From: Alphaproteobacteria bacterium
GTDB taxonomy: Bacteria > Pseudomonadota > Alphaproteobacteria > Caulobacterales > Caulobacteraceae
DNA: 64,000 nucleotides
NCBI GenBank assembly: GCA_018820665.1
Contig: JAHJNW010000084.1
Location: forward strand, 1 to 64,000
Direction: 5' to 3'
Made by a program: the position numbers and the translations under genes. Positions 18,028-27,135 of the stretch are shown one piece after another. Position 1 is the first letter of the stretch; each line of letters starts with the position of its first letter. Under the pieces are notes generated by a model. It ran no database searches, had not been told where the DNA came from, and worked only from the letters and a program-made list of their open reading frames with translations.

Positions 18028-18825
18028 ATGGGCCGCCAGCTCCCGCACGGACAGTTTATGGGGGCCTTGAACCGGTCGATCAGCGCCGGAGGCTTCGAGG
18101 TCGATCTGCGGGTGGCGACCCTGCCGCCCGAGGCGGTTGCGGAACACTCCCACGACACTGCCCATTTCATCCTGCCGCTGGCCGACGGCTATCGCAGCCT
18201 CGCCCGCGATCCGCTGACGGACCGGTCGGTGTTCGCGGCGGGCAGCGCCATCTACAACCCGCCGGGCGTGGTGCACCGTGACTGTTTCGACGTGGCGGGC
18301 GGGTTGTTCCTGTCGGTGAGCGTACCCGCAGGTCTGCCGGGCGGGCTCGATCATCCGTCCCTGCTGCGCGGCCCGGCCGAAACGGCGATGCGTCGGCTCG
18401 TCGGCCTGAGCCTGTCGGCCGGCGACGGCGACGGCCTGCTGGCCGAGGATCTGGCCCTGACCCTGACGGCCGCGGTGGCCGATGCCGGGGAGCCCTCCCG
18501 CCACGCGCCCGACTGGCTTGCGCTCGCGGCCGAGATCGTCGCCGACCTGTCGATGACGCCGGGGCTGGAGATTCGCGACATCGCGGCCCGGGTCGCCGTC
18601 CATCCCGTGCATCTGGCGCGGGCGTGGCGGCGTCATTTCGGGCAGTCTCCAGGGACCGCCATCCGCTATCGCCGCGCCGATCAGGCCGCCGTGCATCTGG
18701 CGCGCGGCGAGGCCCTGGCCGACGTCGCCGCGGGCACGGGCTATGCGGACCAGAGCCACATGACGCGGGAGTATGTCCGCATCTTCGGCGTCACACCCGG
18801 CGCCTTTCGGGGCGCCGTGGTCTGA
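18028..18825 (+). CDS. AraC-family transcriptional regulator
   Basis: The 265-residue protein has an N-terminal cupin-like sensing region (HDTAHFILPLADGYRSLA, YNPPGVVHRD) and a C-terminal double helix-turn-helix of the AraC type (DIAARVAVHPVHLARAWRRH and ADVAAGTGYADQSHMTREYV followed by GVTPGAFR). It begins 8 bases after the dehydrogenase and ends about 75 bases before a serine hydrolase gene. It may control either neighbour. An ATG at 18058 is an alternative start. The ligand is unknown. Confidence 0.87.
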   Translation: MGRQLPHGQFMGALNRSISAGGFEVDLRVATLPPEAVAEHSHDTAHFILPLADGYRSLARDPLTDRSVFAAGSAIYNPPGVVHRDCFDVAGGLFLSVSVPAGLPGGLDHPSLLRGPAETAMRRLVGLSLSAGDGDGLLAEDLALTLTAAVADAGEPSRHAPDWLALAAEIVADLSMTPGLEIRDIAARVAVHPVHLARAWRRHFGQSPGTAIRYRRADQAAVHLARGEALADVAAGTGYADQSHMTREYVRIFGVTPGAFRGAVV

Positions 18826-18899
18826 GCAGGTTCCACCTGTTCAAGACCGGGCGGGCGAAATCAGGATTCTGGAGCGACCGTTTGAAACGAGGTTTTCCC

Positions 18900-19994
18900 G
18901 TGCGCATCGCCACTCTCGCCCTGTCCACCCTTCTGCTCGTCGCCCAGCCCGCACAGTCCCGCCAGGCGGATGGCTGGCGGCAGGCCAGGCCGGAGGCCGA
19001 GAACGCCTCCGCCGAGGCGTTGACCGCCATGGACGCGGCGGTGCGGGCCGGGACGTTCCAGCAGATCACCAGCGTTCTGATCAGCCGGAATGGTCGCCTG
19101 ATCCACGAAGCCTATTTCGATGACGGCGGCGCGGACGCCCGGCGCAACACCCGGTCGGCGACCAAGACCGTCACGGCCATGCTGGCCGGGGCCGCCATCG
19201 CCCGGGGGCGGCTGGCGACCTCGACCCCGGTCGCGCCGCTGCTGGCCCAATGGGGACCGTTCGACAACCCCGACCCGCGCAAGGACGCCATCACGGTCGA
19301 GGATCTGATGACCATGAGCTCCCTGCTGGAATGCGACGACGACAATTCGTTCTCGCGCGGCAACGAGGAGCGGATGTATCTGATCGAGAACTGGGTCGGT
19401 TTCGCCTTCGATCTGCCGGTGCGCGGGTTTCCGGCATGGGCCCCTCGCCCCGAGGCGTCGCCGTACGGGCGCGCGTTCAGCTACTGCACCGCGGGCGTCA
19501 CCAGTCTGGGCGCCGCAGTCCAGTCGGCGACGGACCAACCGCTGCAGGACTTCGCGCGCGAGGTACTGTTCGCGCCGCTGGGGATCGAGGGCGAGGAATG
19601 GCAGTTCTCGCCGCTGGGTCTCGCTCAAGGCGGCGGCGGGCTGGGCCTGAAGAGCCGGGATCTGCTCAAGCTGGGGCAGATCTTGCTCGACGGCGGGCGG
19701 TGGAACGGCGCGCAGGTCCTGCCCGAAGCCTTCGTCACGGCGATGACCTCGCCGCACGCCAGCGTCGGCGATGGACGCGGCGACTATGGCTATCTCGTCT
19801 GGCTGCCGACCTACACGGTCGGCGGGCGGCCGCTGAAGGCGTTCGCCATGGCCGGAACCGGCGGAAACAAGGTCGTCGTGGTCCCGGAGCTGGAGGCCGT
19901 GGTGGTGGTCACGACCACCAACTACGGAGTGCGCAACCCCCACGGACTGGCGGACGCCCTGATCGCCGGGCACGCGCTGGCGGCGCTGGACTGA
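18900..19994 (+). CDS. Exported serine hydrolase, class C beta-lactamase family
   Basis: A 364-residue protein of the beta-lactamase/penicillin-binding fold family. GTG 18900, with GAGG 7 bases upstream, gives a signal peptide MRIATLALSTLLLVAQPAQS. The catalytic SxxK is SATK (Ser86, Lys89), and a KTG-like element is seen in MAGTGGNK. The YxN triad appears as FSYCTAG, where Thr replaces the expected Asn, so the activity may be esterase or peptidase rather than beta-lactamase. It is convergent with der, only one base apart. Confidence 0.83.
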   Translation: MRIATLALSTLLLVAQPAQSRQADGWRQARPEAENASAEALTAMDAAVRAGTFQQITSVLISRNGRLIHEAYFDDGGADARRNTRSATKTVTAMLAGAAIARGRLATSTPVAPLLAQWGPFDNPDPRKDAITVEDLMTMSSLLECDDDNSFSRGNEERMYLIENWVGFAFDLPVRGFPAWAPRPEASPYGRAFSYCTAGVTSLGAAVQSATDQPLQDFAREVLFAPLGIEGEEWQFSPLGLAQGGGGLGLKSRDLLKLGQILLDGGRWNGAQVLPEAFVTAMTSPHASVGDGRGDYGYLVWLPTYTVGGRPLKAFAMAGTGGNKVVVVPELEAVVVVTTTNYGVRNPHGLADALIAGHALAALD

Positions 19995-19995
19995 C

Positions 19996-21618
19996 CTACT
20001 TCTTCGGCACGTGTTTCTGGCCGGTGCGGACCCGGCCGGAGCGCGAGACCTGACGGGCCCCGCCGCGCGCGCCCTTCTGGACGGCGACGGACGAGCCGGC
20101 CTTCTTGTTGGCGCTGGACTTGAGGCCGGCGAGCGGCTTGGTCTTGCCCTTGCCGGCCTTCTTCTGCTCCAGCGCCTTGCCGGGCAGGTTGGACAGGCGG
20201 TCGGCCTTCTCTGCCTTCTTGAGCACGCGGCGCGGGGCGGTCTTGGCGTCGCCCTTGTAGCGTTCCGGGCCCGATTTTGAGCCGCCGGGCGCATAGGGGT
20301 TCTCGCTGCCGGCCTTGACGATCAGCCGGATCGGCGTGCCGGGCAGGTCGAAGGATTCGCGCAGATTGTTGACCAGATAGCGTTTGTACTGCTCGGGCAT
20401 GGCCTCGGCGCGGCTGGCCATCAGCAAGAAGGTCGGCGGCCGGGCCTTGGTCTGGGCCATGTATTTGGGCTTGATCCGCTTGCCGTCGACGGCGGGGGGC
20501 GGATGCCTCTGGGTGGCCAGGGCCAGCCAGGTGTTGAGGTCCTTGGTCTTGACCTTGACCGACCAGGTCGCGTGGGCCTGAAGCACGGCGGGCATCAGCC
20601 GTTCGACGCCGCGGCCGCTGTGCGACGACAACGCGACGAAGGGCGAGCCCTTGAGCTGGGGCAGTTTGTCCTCGGCCATCTGGGTCAGTTTGGCGAGCCG
20701 GGCCTGGGGCTCGGTCTCGAGGTCCCATTTGGCGGCGACATAGACCAGGGCCCGGCCCTCGCGCTCGACCAGATCGGCCAGTTGCAGGTCCTGGGTGTCG
20801 AAGGCGTCGTCCTTGTCCATCACCAGCACGACGACCTCGGCGAAGGTGATGGTGCGGATGGTGTCGGCGACCGACAGCTTCTCCAGCTTCTCCTGCACCC
20901 GGGCCTTGCGGCGCATGCCGGCGGTGTCGACCAGACGGATGTTCTGGCCCTCGTATTCCCAGTCGACCGAGATCGAATCGCGGGTGATGCCGGCCTCGGG
21001 ACCGGTCAGCATGCGGTCCTCGCCGATCAGCCGGTTGATCAGGGTCGACTTGCCGGCGTTCGGACGGCCGATGATGGCGATGCGGATCGGCTTGTCGGGC
21101 TCGTCGATCTCTTCGATGAAGATGTCGGCGCTGGCGGTGACGATGGCTTTATAGAGATCGGCCATGCCCTCGCCGTGCTCGGCCGAGATCGGCACGGGTT
21201 CGCCGAAGCCGAGGGCATAGGCCTCGCCGATGCCGCCGCCGCTCTCACGGCTTTCGGACTTGTTGGCCAGCAGGACGACGGGCTTGTGCTGGTGGCGCAG
21301 ACGGTCGGCGAAGATGCGGTCGAGGGCGGTGACGCCTTCCCGCGCATCCATCATGAACAGGATCAGGTCGGCGTCTTCCAGAGCCGCCTCGGTCTGTTCG
21401 CGCATGCGCGATTCGAGGCTTTCGTCGGTGACGTCCTCATAGCCGGCGGTGTCGATCAGCGTCAGATCCATGTCGCCGATATTGCCGTCGGCGTAGCGAC
21501 GGTCGCGGGTCACGCCCGGGCGATCATCGACCAGCGCGAGGCGCTTGCCGACAAGGCGGTTGAACAGTGTCGACTTGCCCACGTTCGGGCGGCCAACGAT
21601 GGCGACTTTGAGAGCCAT
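19996..21618 (-). CDS. der: Ribosome-assembly GTPase Der (EngA)
   Basis: Der is the double GTPase needed for 50S subunit assembly. The 540-residue protein has two G domains, each with a P-loop (GRPNVGKST at 10-18; GRPNAGKST near 190), DxxG (DTAGYE; DTAGMR), and NKS/AKWD-type G4 elements, then the KH-like domain ([16 protein letters not shown]). It ends in a basic tail of about 75 residues rich in Lys and Gly, longer than in most relatives. It is the last gene of a minus-strand cluster after panB, a TPR gene and bamB, starting 33 bases beyond the bamB stop. Confidence 0.95.
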   Translation of the reverse strand: MALKVAIVGRPNVGKSTLFNRLVGKRLALVDDRPGVTRDRRYADGNIGDMDLTLIDTAGYEDVTDESLESRMREQTEAALEDADLILFMMDAREGVTALDRIFADRLRHQHKPVVLLANKSESRESGGGIGEAYALGFGEPVPISAEHGEGMADLYKAIVTASADIFIEEIDEPDKPIRIAIIGRPNAGKSTLINRLIGEDRMLTGPEAGITRDSISVDWEYEGQNIRLVDTAGMRRKARVQEKLEKLSVADTIRTITFAEVVVLVMDKDDAFDTQDLQLADLVEREGRALVYVAAKWDLETEPQARLAKLTQMAEDKLPQLKGSPFVALSSHSGRGVERLMPAVLQAHATWSVKVKTKDLNTWLALATQRHPPPAVDGKRIKPKYMAQTKARPPTFLLMASRAEAMPEQYKRYLVNNLRESFDLPGTPIRLIVKAGSENPYAPGGSKSGPERYKGDAKTAPRRVLKKAEKADRLSNLPGKALEQKKAGKGKTKPLAGLKSSANKKAGSSVAVQKGARGGARQVSRSGRVRTGQKHVPKK

Positions 21619-21651
21619 GTCGGCCTTCTAACGCAGATTGGGAGCCAGGGG

Positions 21652-23073
21652 TCAGCGAATGCTGATCAACTGTCCCTCGTCGGTGAGCACGTAAAGGGCG
21701 CCGTTGTAGGCGGCCGGGGCGAGGTAGACGGGCGCGCCGAGCTTGAGGGTCGCGGTCTGCTCGCCGGTCTTCGGGTCGAAGGCGACCAGTTCGCCGAAGG
21801 AATTGGTCAGCACCAGCCGGCCGGAGGCAAGCAACGGACCCGACCAGATCGGCCGCACGGTGCGATCCCACCAGCCGAAGACGCCGCCTTCCTGACGCGC
21901 GCGTCCCTCGTTCAGGTCGCGGGTCCAGTAGACCTGTCCGGACTCGCGGTTGACCACCGTCAGTTCGCCGCCCTTGGAGACGACATAGACGACGTCGCCC
22001 ACAGGCAGGGGCGCATTGACGCCGGAGATGGGCAGCTGCCATTTCGGCTGGCCGGTGCGGACGTCGATCGCCGACATGACCCCGGAATGGCCGACGGCAT
22101 AGACGACGCCGCGGCTGACGACGGGGCGGCCGGCGATGTCGCGGATCTCGGACAGGGCGCTGGTGCGGCTGGTGCGCGAAAGCACCTGCTGCCAGACCGC
22201 CTGGCCGGTGGCGGCGCGCAGGGCGACCAGTTCGCCGGACGAGAACGGCGCGATGACCGTTTCGCCGGTCACCGCCGGGCTGGAGGCTCGCATGATCCGG
22301 GCCGGTTCGGGAAGGCCGCGATAGGTCCAGAGCTGCTGGCCCGTGTTCACGTCGAGGGCGAACAGCTGATTCTCGACGTCGACGACATAGACGCGCGAGC
22401 CTGCGACCGTGGGCGCTCCGTGAACCGGGACGTCGACGGGGGTGGTCCAGATAATGGCGCCCGTCGCCTGGTCCACGGCGGTGATGGTGCGGTAGCCGGA
22501 TGAGATGAAGACCTTGCCGCCGCCGACCGCCACGCCGCCGCCGAAGCCGCCGCCGGTGGCCCCGCCGCCGAGGCCGAGGCTGAACATGCTGCGGCGGAAC
22601 TCGGCCTCGTCCGGTTTGACGCTGACCGTCCAGGCGACGGATCCGCTGCCGGAATCGACCGCCGTGACGGTGGCTTCGCCGTCCATGGCGAAGACGCGGC
22701 CGTTGTCGGCCACGACCGGCGACATGACCTGACGCCGGGCTGCGGAGCCGGCGCCGATGTCACGGCGCCAGGCGATGGCGAAATCAGCCGCGGCGGCGAC
22801 GTGCTCGACGGCATTCTCGGCATTGCCGCCCGGTTGGGTCCAGGCCGTCGCCGGTTGCGGGCCAGGCAGGAAGAATTCACGGCCGGACAGGGCGGCGGAG
22901 GGCGCCAGCTGCTGCTCGAACTCAAGGACGGAGACGCGATCGCCCGCGGTCGCTGTCGCCTGGGGTTCATCGCCCCCGCCGAGGCCGAACGGCAGGGCCC
23001 GACGGACCGTGCCGCAGGAAGCGACGGTGACGGCGAGGCCGAAAAGCAGGGCGACTTTAAGCACGCGGTTCAT
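21652..23073 (-). CDS. bamB: Outer-membrane assembly lipoprotein BamB (PQQ-like propeller)
   Basis: BamB is the beta-propeller lipoprotein of the BAM complex that inserts outer-membrane proteins. The 473-residue product begins MNRVLKVALLFGLAVTVASC; Cys20 is the likely lipidated residue. The remainder is made of repeated PQQ-like blades (e.g. ITAVDQATGAIIWTTP, LFALDVNTGQQLWTYRG, MSAIDVRTGQPKWQLP, LVAFDPKTGEQTATLKL). I chose the ATG at 23073 with AGGA upstream because it gives a proper lipoprotein signal; a GTG at 23100 overlaps the TPR gene stop and would add nine residues. The YfgM-BamB-Der order is also seen in enterobacteria, which supports the call. Confidence 0.9.
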   Translation of the reverse strand: MNRVLKVALLFGLAVTVASCGTVRRALPFGLGGGDEPQATATAGDRVSVLEFEQQLAPSAALSGREFFLPGPQPATAWTQPGGNAENAVEHVAAAADFAIAWRRDIGAGSAARRQVMSPVVADNGRVFAMDGEATVTAVDSGSGSVAWTVSVKPDEAEFRRSMFSLGLGGGATGGGFGGGVAVGGGKVFISSGYRTITAVDQATGAIIWTTPVDVPVHGAPTVAGSRVYVVDVENQLFALDVNTGQQLWTYRGLPEPARIMRASSPAVTGETVIAPFSSGELVALRAATGQAVWQQVLSRTSRTSALSEIRDIAGRPVVSRGVVYAVGHSGVMSAIDVRTGQPKWQLPISGVNAPLPVGDVVYVVSKGGELTVVNRESGQVYWTRDLNEGRARQEGGVFGWWDRTVRPIWSGPLLASGRLVLTNSFGELVAFDPKTGEQTATLKLGAPVYLAPAAYNGALYVLTDEGQLISIR

Positions 23074-23096
23074 GGCGGACGTCCTGATGACGGGGT

Positions 23097-23861
23097 TCAC
23101 GGGCGGGCCGGCTGGGCCGGAGCGGCCGGGCCCGCCTGCGGTCGCGGCGTGGCGGCGCGGGCGGCGGACGCTTCCGCCGCGGCCATGGCGTCAACCGTGG
23201 CCTTGAGGTTCGGGGCCGTACCGGCGTCGATCGAGGCGATCGCCAGACCGGCGCGCTGGCTGATCTCGCGCGGCGTGTCGAGGCTGTTCTTGAGCACCAC
23301 GAAGGTCGAGCGGGCTTCGGCGGCCTGGCCGTTCTGCAACTGCGCCATGGCGAGCGCTTCACGGGCGAAGGCGCGCAGGGGCCGATCATCCTCCGTCAGC
23401 GGTTCGAGACGGGCCTGGACGTCCGCGAGGCTGGCGGTGTCCATCAGCAGCAGGGCGGCCTTCAGGGCCGCGCCGTCGCGCAGCAGGGGATCGCCGGCGG
23501 CCCCGGCGGCCTCGTCGAACAGCTCGACGGCGGCGGGAATGCGGTTCTGCTGCACGGCGATGCCGGCGCGATGCTGCAGGGCGAGCGCCTTGTAGGCGGC
23601 GTTGCCTTCGTCGGCGGCCTGTTTGAAGGCGGCGTCAGCGCCGGTCGGGTTGTCGGCCTCAAGCGATTCGAGGCCGCGTTGGTAGGCGATCGAGGCCTTG
23701 TCGGCCTTGCCCGTCTCCATCGTCTGCCAGCCCCACCAGGCCAGGGCGGCGATCAGGGCGACGAGAAGCACGCCGCCGACAACCGGCAGCCAGGTGCGGG
23801 CGAGCCGCTTGTATCGATCGGAGCGAAGCTCCTCCTCGACCTGATCGAAGACATCAACCAC
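23097..23861 (-). CDS. YfgM-like TPR membrane protein
   Basis: The 254-residue protein has a short cytoplasmic N-terminus (VFDQVEEELRSDRYKRLA), one membrane segment at about residues 24-45 (TWLPVVGGVLLVALIAALAWWG) and TPR-like helical repeats (YQRGLESLEADNPTGADAAFKQAADEG and following). This is the layout of YfgM, an accessory of the SecYEG translocon linked to periplasmic chaperones. The C-terminus is rich in Ala and Pro. Its stop overlaps the alternative bamB GTG, so translation may be coupled. Confidence 0.85.
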   Translation of the reverse strand: MVDVFDQVEEELRSDRYKRLARTWLPVVGGVLLVALIAALAWWGWQTMETGKADKASIAYQRGLESLEADNPTGADAAFKQAADEGNAAYKALALQHRAGIAVQQNRIPAAVELFDEAAGAAGDPLLRDGAALKAALLLMDTASLADVQARLEPLTEDDRPLRAFAREALAMAQLQNGQAAEARSTFVVLKNSLDTPREISQRAGLAIASIDAGTAPNLKATVDAMAAAEASAARAATPRPQAGPAAPAQPARP

Positions 23862-23940
23862 GGATAAGTCGCCCCAAAAGTCGCAGAAAATCCAACCGGT
23901 CGGACCCTAGAGACTCGCATCCCCCGCCGCAACGCGGCCG

Positions 23941-24644
23941 TTAGGGGGAAACCGGCTTTTTCGAGAAGTAGGTCTCGACTTCGGCAGGAAAACGGCGGGC
24001 CCTGACATCATCGGCATAGGCGGCGACCGCGCGGCCGATCTCGCCACGCAGATCGGCGTAGCGGCGGACGGATTTCGGCGTCCATTCGAACAGGCCCAGC
24101 ATGTCGGACACCACCAGCACCTGGCCGTCGCAGGCGGCCGAAGCGCCGATGCCGATGGTCGGCTTGTCGATGGTTTCGGTGATCTCGCGCGCCAGACCTT
24201 CCGCCACACCCTCGATGACCACCGAGAAGGCGCCGGCGTCGGCGGTGTCGCAGGCGGACTGGAGGATACGGGCCCGTTCGCCGTCTTCCTTGCCCTTGGC
24301 CTTGACGCTTCCATCGATATTGATCGACTGCGGCAACAGGCCGACGTGGCCCATGACCGGGATGCCGCGCTTGACCAGATAGTCGATGGGCGCGGGGGCG
24401 GTCGGACCGCTTCCAGCGTCACGGCCTGGGCCCCTGTCTCCTTCAGGACGCGGACCCGGCAGTGCCGGGCAGACCATGGACCGCCATGCCGAGGCTGTCG
24501 CCGACAAGGAGCGCATCGCAATGCGGGTCAATGATCTCGCCGGGCGTCACAGCAGGTCAGCATGACGATCGGCTCGCCGCCGTTGCGCGCCCGAATGTCC
24601 GGGACGGTCAGGCGTTTGAGGGATTCCTGCTTCTGGCTGGACCT
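23941..24644 (-). pseudogene. panB: Degraded panB (ketopantoate hydroxymethyltransferase)
   Basis: PanB makes ketopantoate from 2-ketoisovalerate in pantothenate synthesis. The C-terminal half is intact in one frame ([19 protein letters not shown] to the stop at 23941, with [17 protein letters not shown]). Upstream, remnants lie in three different frames: KRLTVPDIRARNGGEPIVML, then [15 protein letters not shown], then [15 protein letters not shown]. The breaks are a short deletion after IVMLT, loss of about 40 codons after GLPGTAG, and an apparent one-base loss after VTLE. The expected start codon reads AGG (24642-24644) instead of ATG. A deletion this large is hard to explain by sequencing error alone. 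The gene order with the TPR gene, bamB and der supports panB as its origin. Confidence 0.87.
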
Positions 24645-24710
24645 GGACGACCCCTGACTGGGGAGCCGTAGATAGAGGGCCGCCTGCCCGGCCTCACCCT
24701 CCGGAGGGCG

Positions 24711-25130
24711 TCAGACTTCCTGCGACAGCTTCATCACCCCGGCCGCAGCGAGGACGATGAGGGCCCCGGCCGCGATCCAGAACAACTGCATGCCGCCCAT
24801 GGAGCCCAGTTCGAGATTCGCGAGACCCACCTGCTCGAGGCCGGACTGAACCGCTCCCTGGACGTTCAGCGAGGCGGACTGGATCCCCTGCCCGAGGGCG
24901 TCGCCGGCGACCACGCCCTCGCGGGCGCCGAGATCAATGTCGATGGACATCGTTTCGCGCACCGCCACCGCGCCGCCGGCCAGTCCGGCCAGCGAGAGGG
25001 CGAGGAAACGCACCCGGGAGCCCTTCTGCAGCCGCTGCTCGACCTGGGCGGTGAACAGGGTTGCGTCGGGCATCGCGGGCGCCCGGGCGAACAGGCGCTC
25101 GACGAAGGGATCGAACTCGTCAGCCGACAT
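24711..25130 (-). CDS. Small membrane protein downstream of ECF sigma (putative anti-sigma)
   Basis: I do not recognise a named family. The 139-residue protein starts at ATG 25130, overlapping the end of the sigma gene by 11 bases, which suggests coupled translation. It has a soluble N-terminus (ADEFDPFVERLFARAPAMPD), a hydrophobic stretch around residues 45-57 (FLALSLAGLAGGA), a middle region, and a C-terminal membrane segment (LFWIAAGALIVLAAAGVM). Position and topology fit an anti-sigma factor, but no zinc-binding HxxxCxxC motif is seen. Confidence 0.72.
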   Translation of the reverse strand: MSADEFDPFVERLFARAPAMPDATLFTAQVEQRLQKGSRVRFLALSLAGLAGGAVAVRETMSIDIDLGAREGVVAGDALGQGIQSASLNVQGAVQSGLEQVGLANLELGSMGGMQLFWIAAGALIVLAAAGVMKLSQEV

Positions 25131-25680
25131 GCTGCGTTCTCCCCAGGGGCTGCGCGGGTTCCGGCTGGAGCCGGGCGCGGAGTTTATCCAGACCACGTTT
25201 GACATGAGACTTCACCGTACCGAGTGGCAAATTCAGGGCGGAGGCGATCTCGGGATGCGCCATGCCCGCTCCGTGACAAAGAGAGACACAGAGCCGTTCG
25301 GGTTCGCTGAGGGTCCTGAGCGCTTCGTCGAGATCCATCAGGCCCGCCTGATCGGCGGCAGGCGCGACGTCTTCCTGTTCAACTTCAGCGATGTAGCGGG
25401 CTTCTTTCGCGACCCGTTTGATGTAGAGACGCGCCGCGATCCGCTTGACCCAGGCCGCGAAGGTCCCCTCGCCGCGGAACTCGCCGCACCGCTGGAAGGC
25501 CTGGATGAAGGCGTCCTGGGCGATGTCGTCGGCGAGCGAAGGCTGGGCCCCCATCCGCCGCAACAGGCCGCGCACCGCCGAGCTGTGGCGACGCACGAGC
25601 TCTCCAAATTCCCGCCGCCCGCCCGCCGCCGCGAGGGCGGCGAGCTCGACGTCGTGCCGGTCGATCAAGGCCTGGGTCAT
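25120..25680 (-). CDS. ECF-type RNA polymerase sigma factor
   Basis: The 186-residue protein has sigma region 2 (VRRHSSAVRGLLRRMG, ADDIAQDAFIQAFQ, FAAWVKRIAARL) and region 4 with a helix-turn-helix (LSEPERLCVSLCHGAGMAHPEIAS, LPLGTVKSHVKRGLDKLRAR). This is the core of an extracytoplasmic-function sigma factor. The ATG at 25680 is the only start giving the normal N-terminus. It sits between two small membrane-protein genes on the same strand, and the downstream one overlaps it. The signal sensed is unknown. Confidence 0.92.
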   Translation of the reverse strand: MTQALIDRHDVELAALAAAGGRREFGELVRRHSSAVRGLLRRMGAQPSLADDIAQDAFIQAFQRCGEFRGEGTFAAWVKRIAARLYIKRVAKEARYIAEVEQEDVAPAADQAGLMDLDEALRTLSEPERLCVSLCHGAGMAHPEIASALNLPLGTVKSHVKRGLDKLRARLQPEPAQPLGRTQHVG

Positions 25681-25706
25681 AATATGTCCCCCGTCTCGTC
25701 CCGGAC

Positions 25707-26105
25707 CTATTCCTTGTTCGGGTTGAAGAAGCTCAGGACGATGAAGGCCAGGCCGATGACGGTCGGAATGCAGGCGATGCCCAGCAGGCCGCTGTCGACG
25801 CCGTCGTTCCAGCTGTTCCCGCCAAGGTCGGTCACGATTCCGAAGGCGGCGATGCCGATGCCGACCGCCAGCCAGATCACGCCGCGGCGCAGATCGCGGG
25901 AACGGGACGGCAGTTTGCTTGCGACGTCCCGCGTCAGGGCGTCGATCAGATCCGGCGGCAGATCCTGGCCCTTGTCGATGGCGTGCCGGACCGTGGCCTG
26001 AACCTCGCGCTTTTCCCGGGACTTCAGCCAGGTGGGGCCGACGATGATGGCGGTGATGGTGCCAAAGACCGCGAAGATCGCGAAGATCGGAATGAAGTCT
26101 TCCAT
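25707..26105 (-). CDS. DUF6249-like membrane protein upstream of ECF sigma
   Basis: A 132-residue protein with three hydrophobic segments: DFIPIFAIFAVFGTITAIIV at the N-terminus, and GVIWLAVGIGIAAFGIV and LLGIACIPTVIGLAFIVLSFF at the C-terminus. Between them is a charged region with KSREKREVQATVRHAIDKGQ and PDLIDALT, which resembles the DUF6249 group often found beside ECF sigma genes. I chose ATG 26105 because the frame upstream carries no similarity. It is probably first in a three-gene operon with the sigma factor and the putative anti-sigma. The family name is from memory. Confidence 0.75.
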   Translation of the reverse strand: MEDFIPIFAIFAVFGTITAIIVGPTWLKSREKREVQATVRHAIDKGQDLPPDLIDALTRDVASKLPSRSRDLRRGVIWLAVGIGIAAFGIVTDLGGNSWNDGVDSGLLGIACIPTVIGLAFIVLSFFNPNKE

Positions 26106-26195
26106 TGGAGTCCTCAATGTTCGACCGGAGCCTGATGCCTCGGCCTTCTGACGACAAGAGGCGGCGGCGGGACCGTACAGATGCGCGCGGGCGGA

Positions 26196-26227
26196 TGAAA
26201 CTTTCGTAAGGCGGGCGAGGCCGTCTA
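26196..26227 (+). promoter_or_regulatory. Weak candidate ECF-type promoter before EEP gene
   Basis: TGAAACTTTC at 26196 and CGTCTA at 26222 resemble the AAC-containing -35 and CGTC-containing -10 elements of ECF promoters, about 27 bases before the EEP start. The spacing is slightly long. The adjacent divergent ECF operon makes regulation by that sigma possible, but this is inference. Confidence 0.25.
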
Positions 26228-26253
26228 CAGTCGCCCAAACACAGGAGTCCGCC

Positions 26254-27072
26254 ATGATCGACCGCCGGATGATTCTGGCCGGCCTCGCCGCCGCGCCCCT
26301 CGCGGTTCCGGCGGCCGGGTGCGCCACCGCGCCGGCCGGGAACCGGGCCGGGCTCAGCCTGGTCTGCTTCAACATCTGGCATAACCAGGGCGACTGGACC
26401 GCCCGGCAGCCTCTGCTGATCGAGGCCATCCGCGCGCAAGCGCCGGACGTGATCGCCCTGCAGGAAGTGCTGGAAGACGCCGCCGTCGGCCTGCCCAACC
26501 AGGCGCGCACGATCGCGGACGCGCTGGGCGGCTATGAGATGCATTTCGTCTCGACCGATCCGGAGGGCGCGCCGCGCCGCTATGGCAACGCCATCCTGAG
26601 CCGCCTGCCCGTGCTGGCGCACGACTCGAGGAAGCTGGAGCCTCTGGACGACTTCCGCACCGCCATCCGGGCGCGGATCTCCGTTGGCGGACGGGCCGTC
26701 GACATTGTGAACACCCATCTGGCGTGGCAGCCGGATCAGGCCGCGGTGCGAGCGGAGCAGATCGCCGATCTGATGGCGTGGCTGCCGCAGGACGGGACGC
26801 CGCTGATCGTCATGGGCGACTTCAACGCCGCGCAGGAGGACGCGGGGCTGACCGCCCTGACCGGAACCCGTTTCTTCAGCGCCCTGCCCCGCGGCGCGGC
26901 GGCGACGACGTTGAACCCGGCCAAGGGGCATGCGCCGCGGGTCATCGACCACATCTTCGCAGAGAGCGACCGGTTCGAACGGGTCGACGCCGCCCTGCTG
27001 GGCGCCTCGCCGGTTGACGGCGAGCATCCCTCCGACCATTTCGGTGTCGCCGCCAGACTCAGGCTGCGCTGA
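26254..27072 (+). CDS. Endonuclease/exonuclease/phosphatase (EEP) family lipoprotein
   Basis: A 272-residue protein of the EEP superfamily of Mg-dependent phosphodiesterases. The motifs are CFNIWHNQGDW, DVIALQEVL (catalytic Glu), VNTHLAW, MGDFNAAQED (Asp-Asn pair) and PSDHFGVAARL (terminal Asp-His). The N-terminus, DRRMILAGLAAAPLAVPAAGC, ends in a lipobox (AAGC), so it is probably exported and lipidated. AGGAG lies just upstream of the ATG. Substrates in this family include DNA, sphingomyelin and phosphoinositides; none can be chosen here. It diverges from the ECF sigma operon. Confidence 0.87.
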   Translation: MIDRRMILAGLAAAPLAVPAAGCATAPAGNRAGLSLVCFNIWHNQGDWTARQPLLIEAIRAQAPDVIALQEVLEDAAVGLPNQARTIADALGGYEMHFVSTDPEGAPRRYGNAILSRLPVLAHDSRKLEPLDDFRTAIRARISVGGRAVDIVNTHLAWQPDQAAVRAEQIADLMAWLPQDGTPLIVMGDFNAAQEDAGLTALTGTRFFSALPRGAAATTLNPAKGHAPRVIDHIFAESDRFERVDAALLGASPVDGEHPSDHFGVAARLRLR

Positions 27073-27135
27073 CCCGCAACTGCCCCGCCGGCCTCGCGTT
27101 CACTACACGCCGCCCACACCCTCCGGAGAGTCCTC

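Noticed and set aside
20503-22503. A long plus-strand open frame opposite der and bamB
   Set aside because: Same antisense effect; the composition is Gly/Asp/Val-rich with no recognisable motif, and der and bamB on the other strand are certain.
24345-24540. panB damage as pure sequencing error
   Set aside because: Single-base errors could explain one or two frameshifts, but not the loss of about 40 codons plus a missing start codon. An assembly fault cannot be fully excluded.
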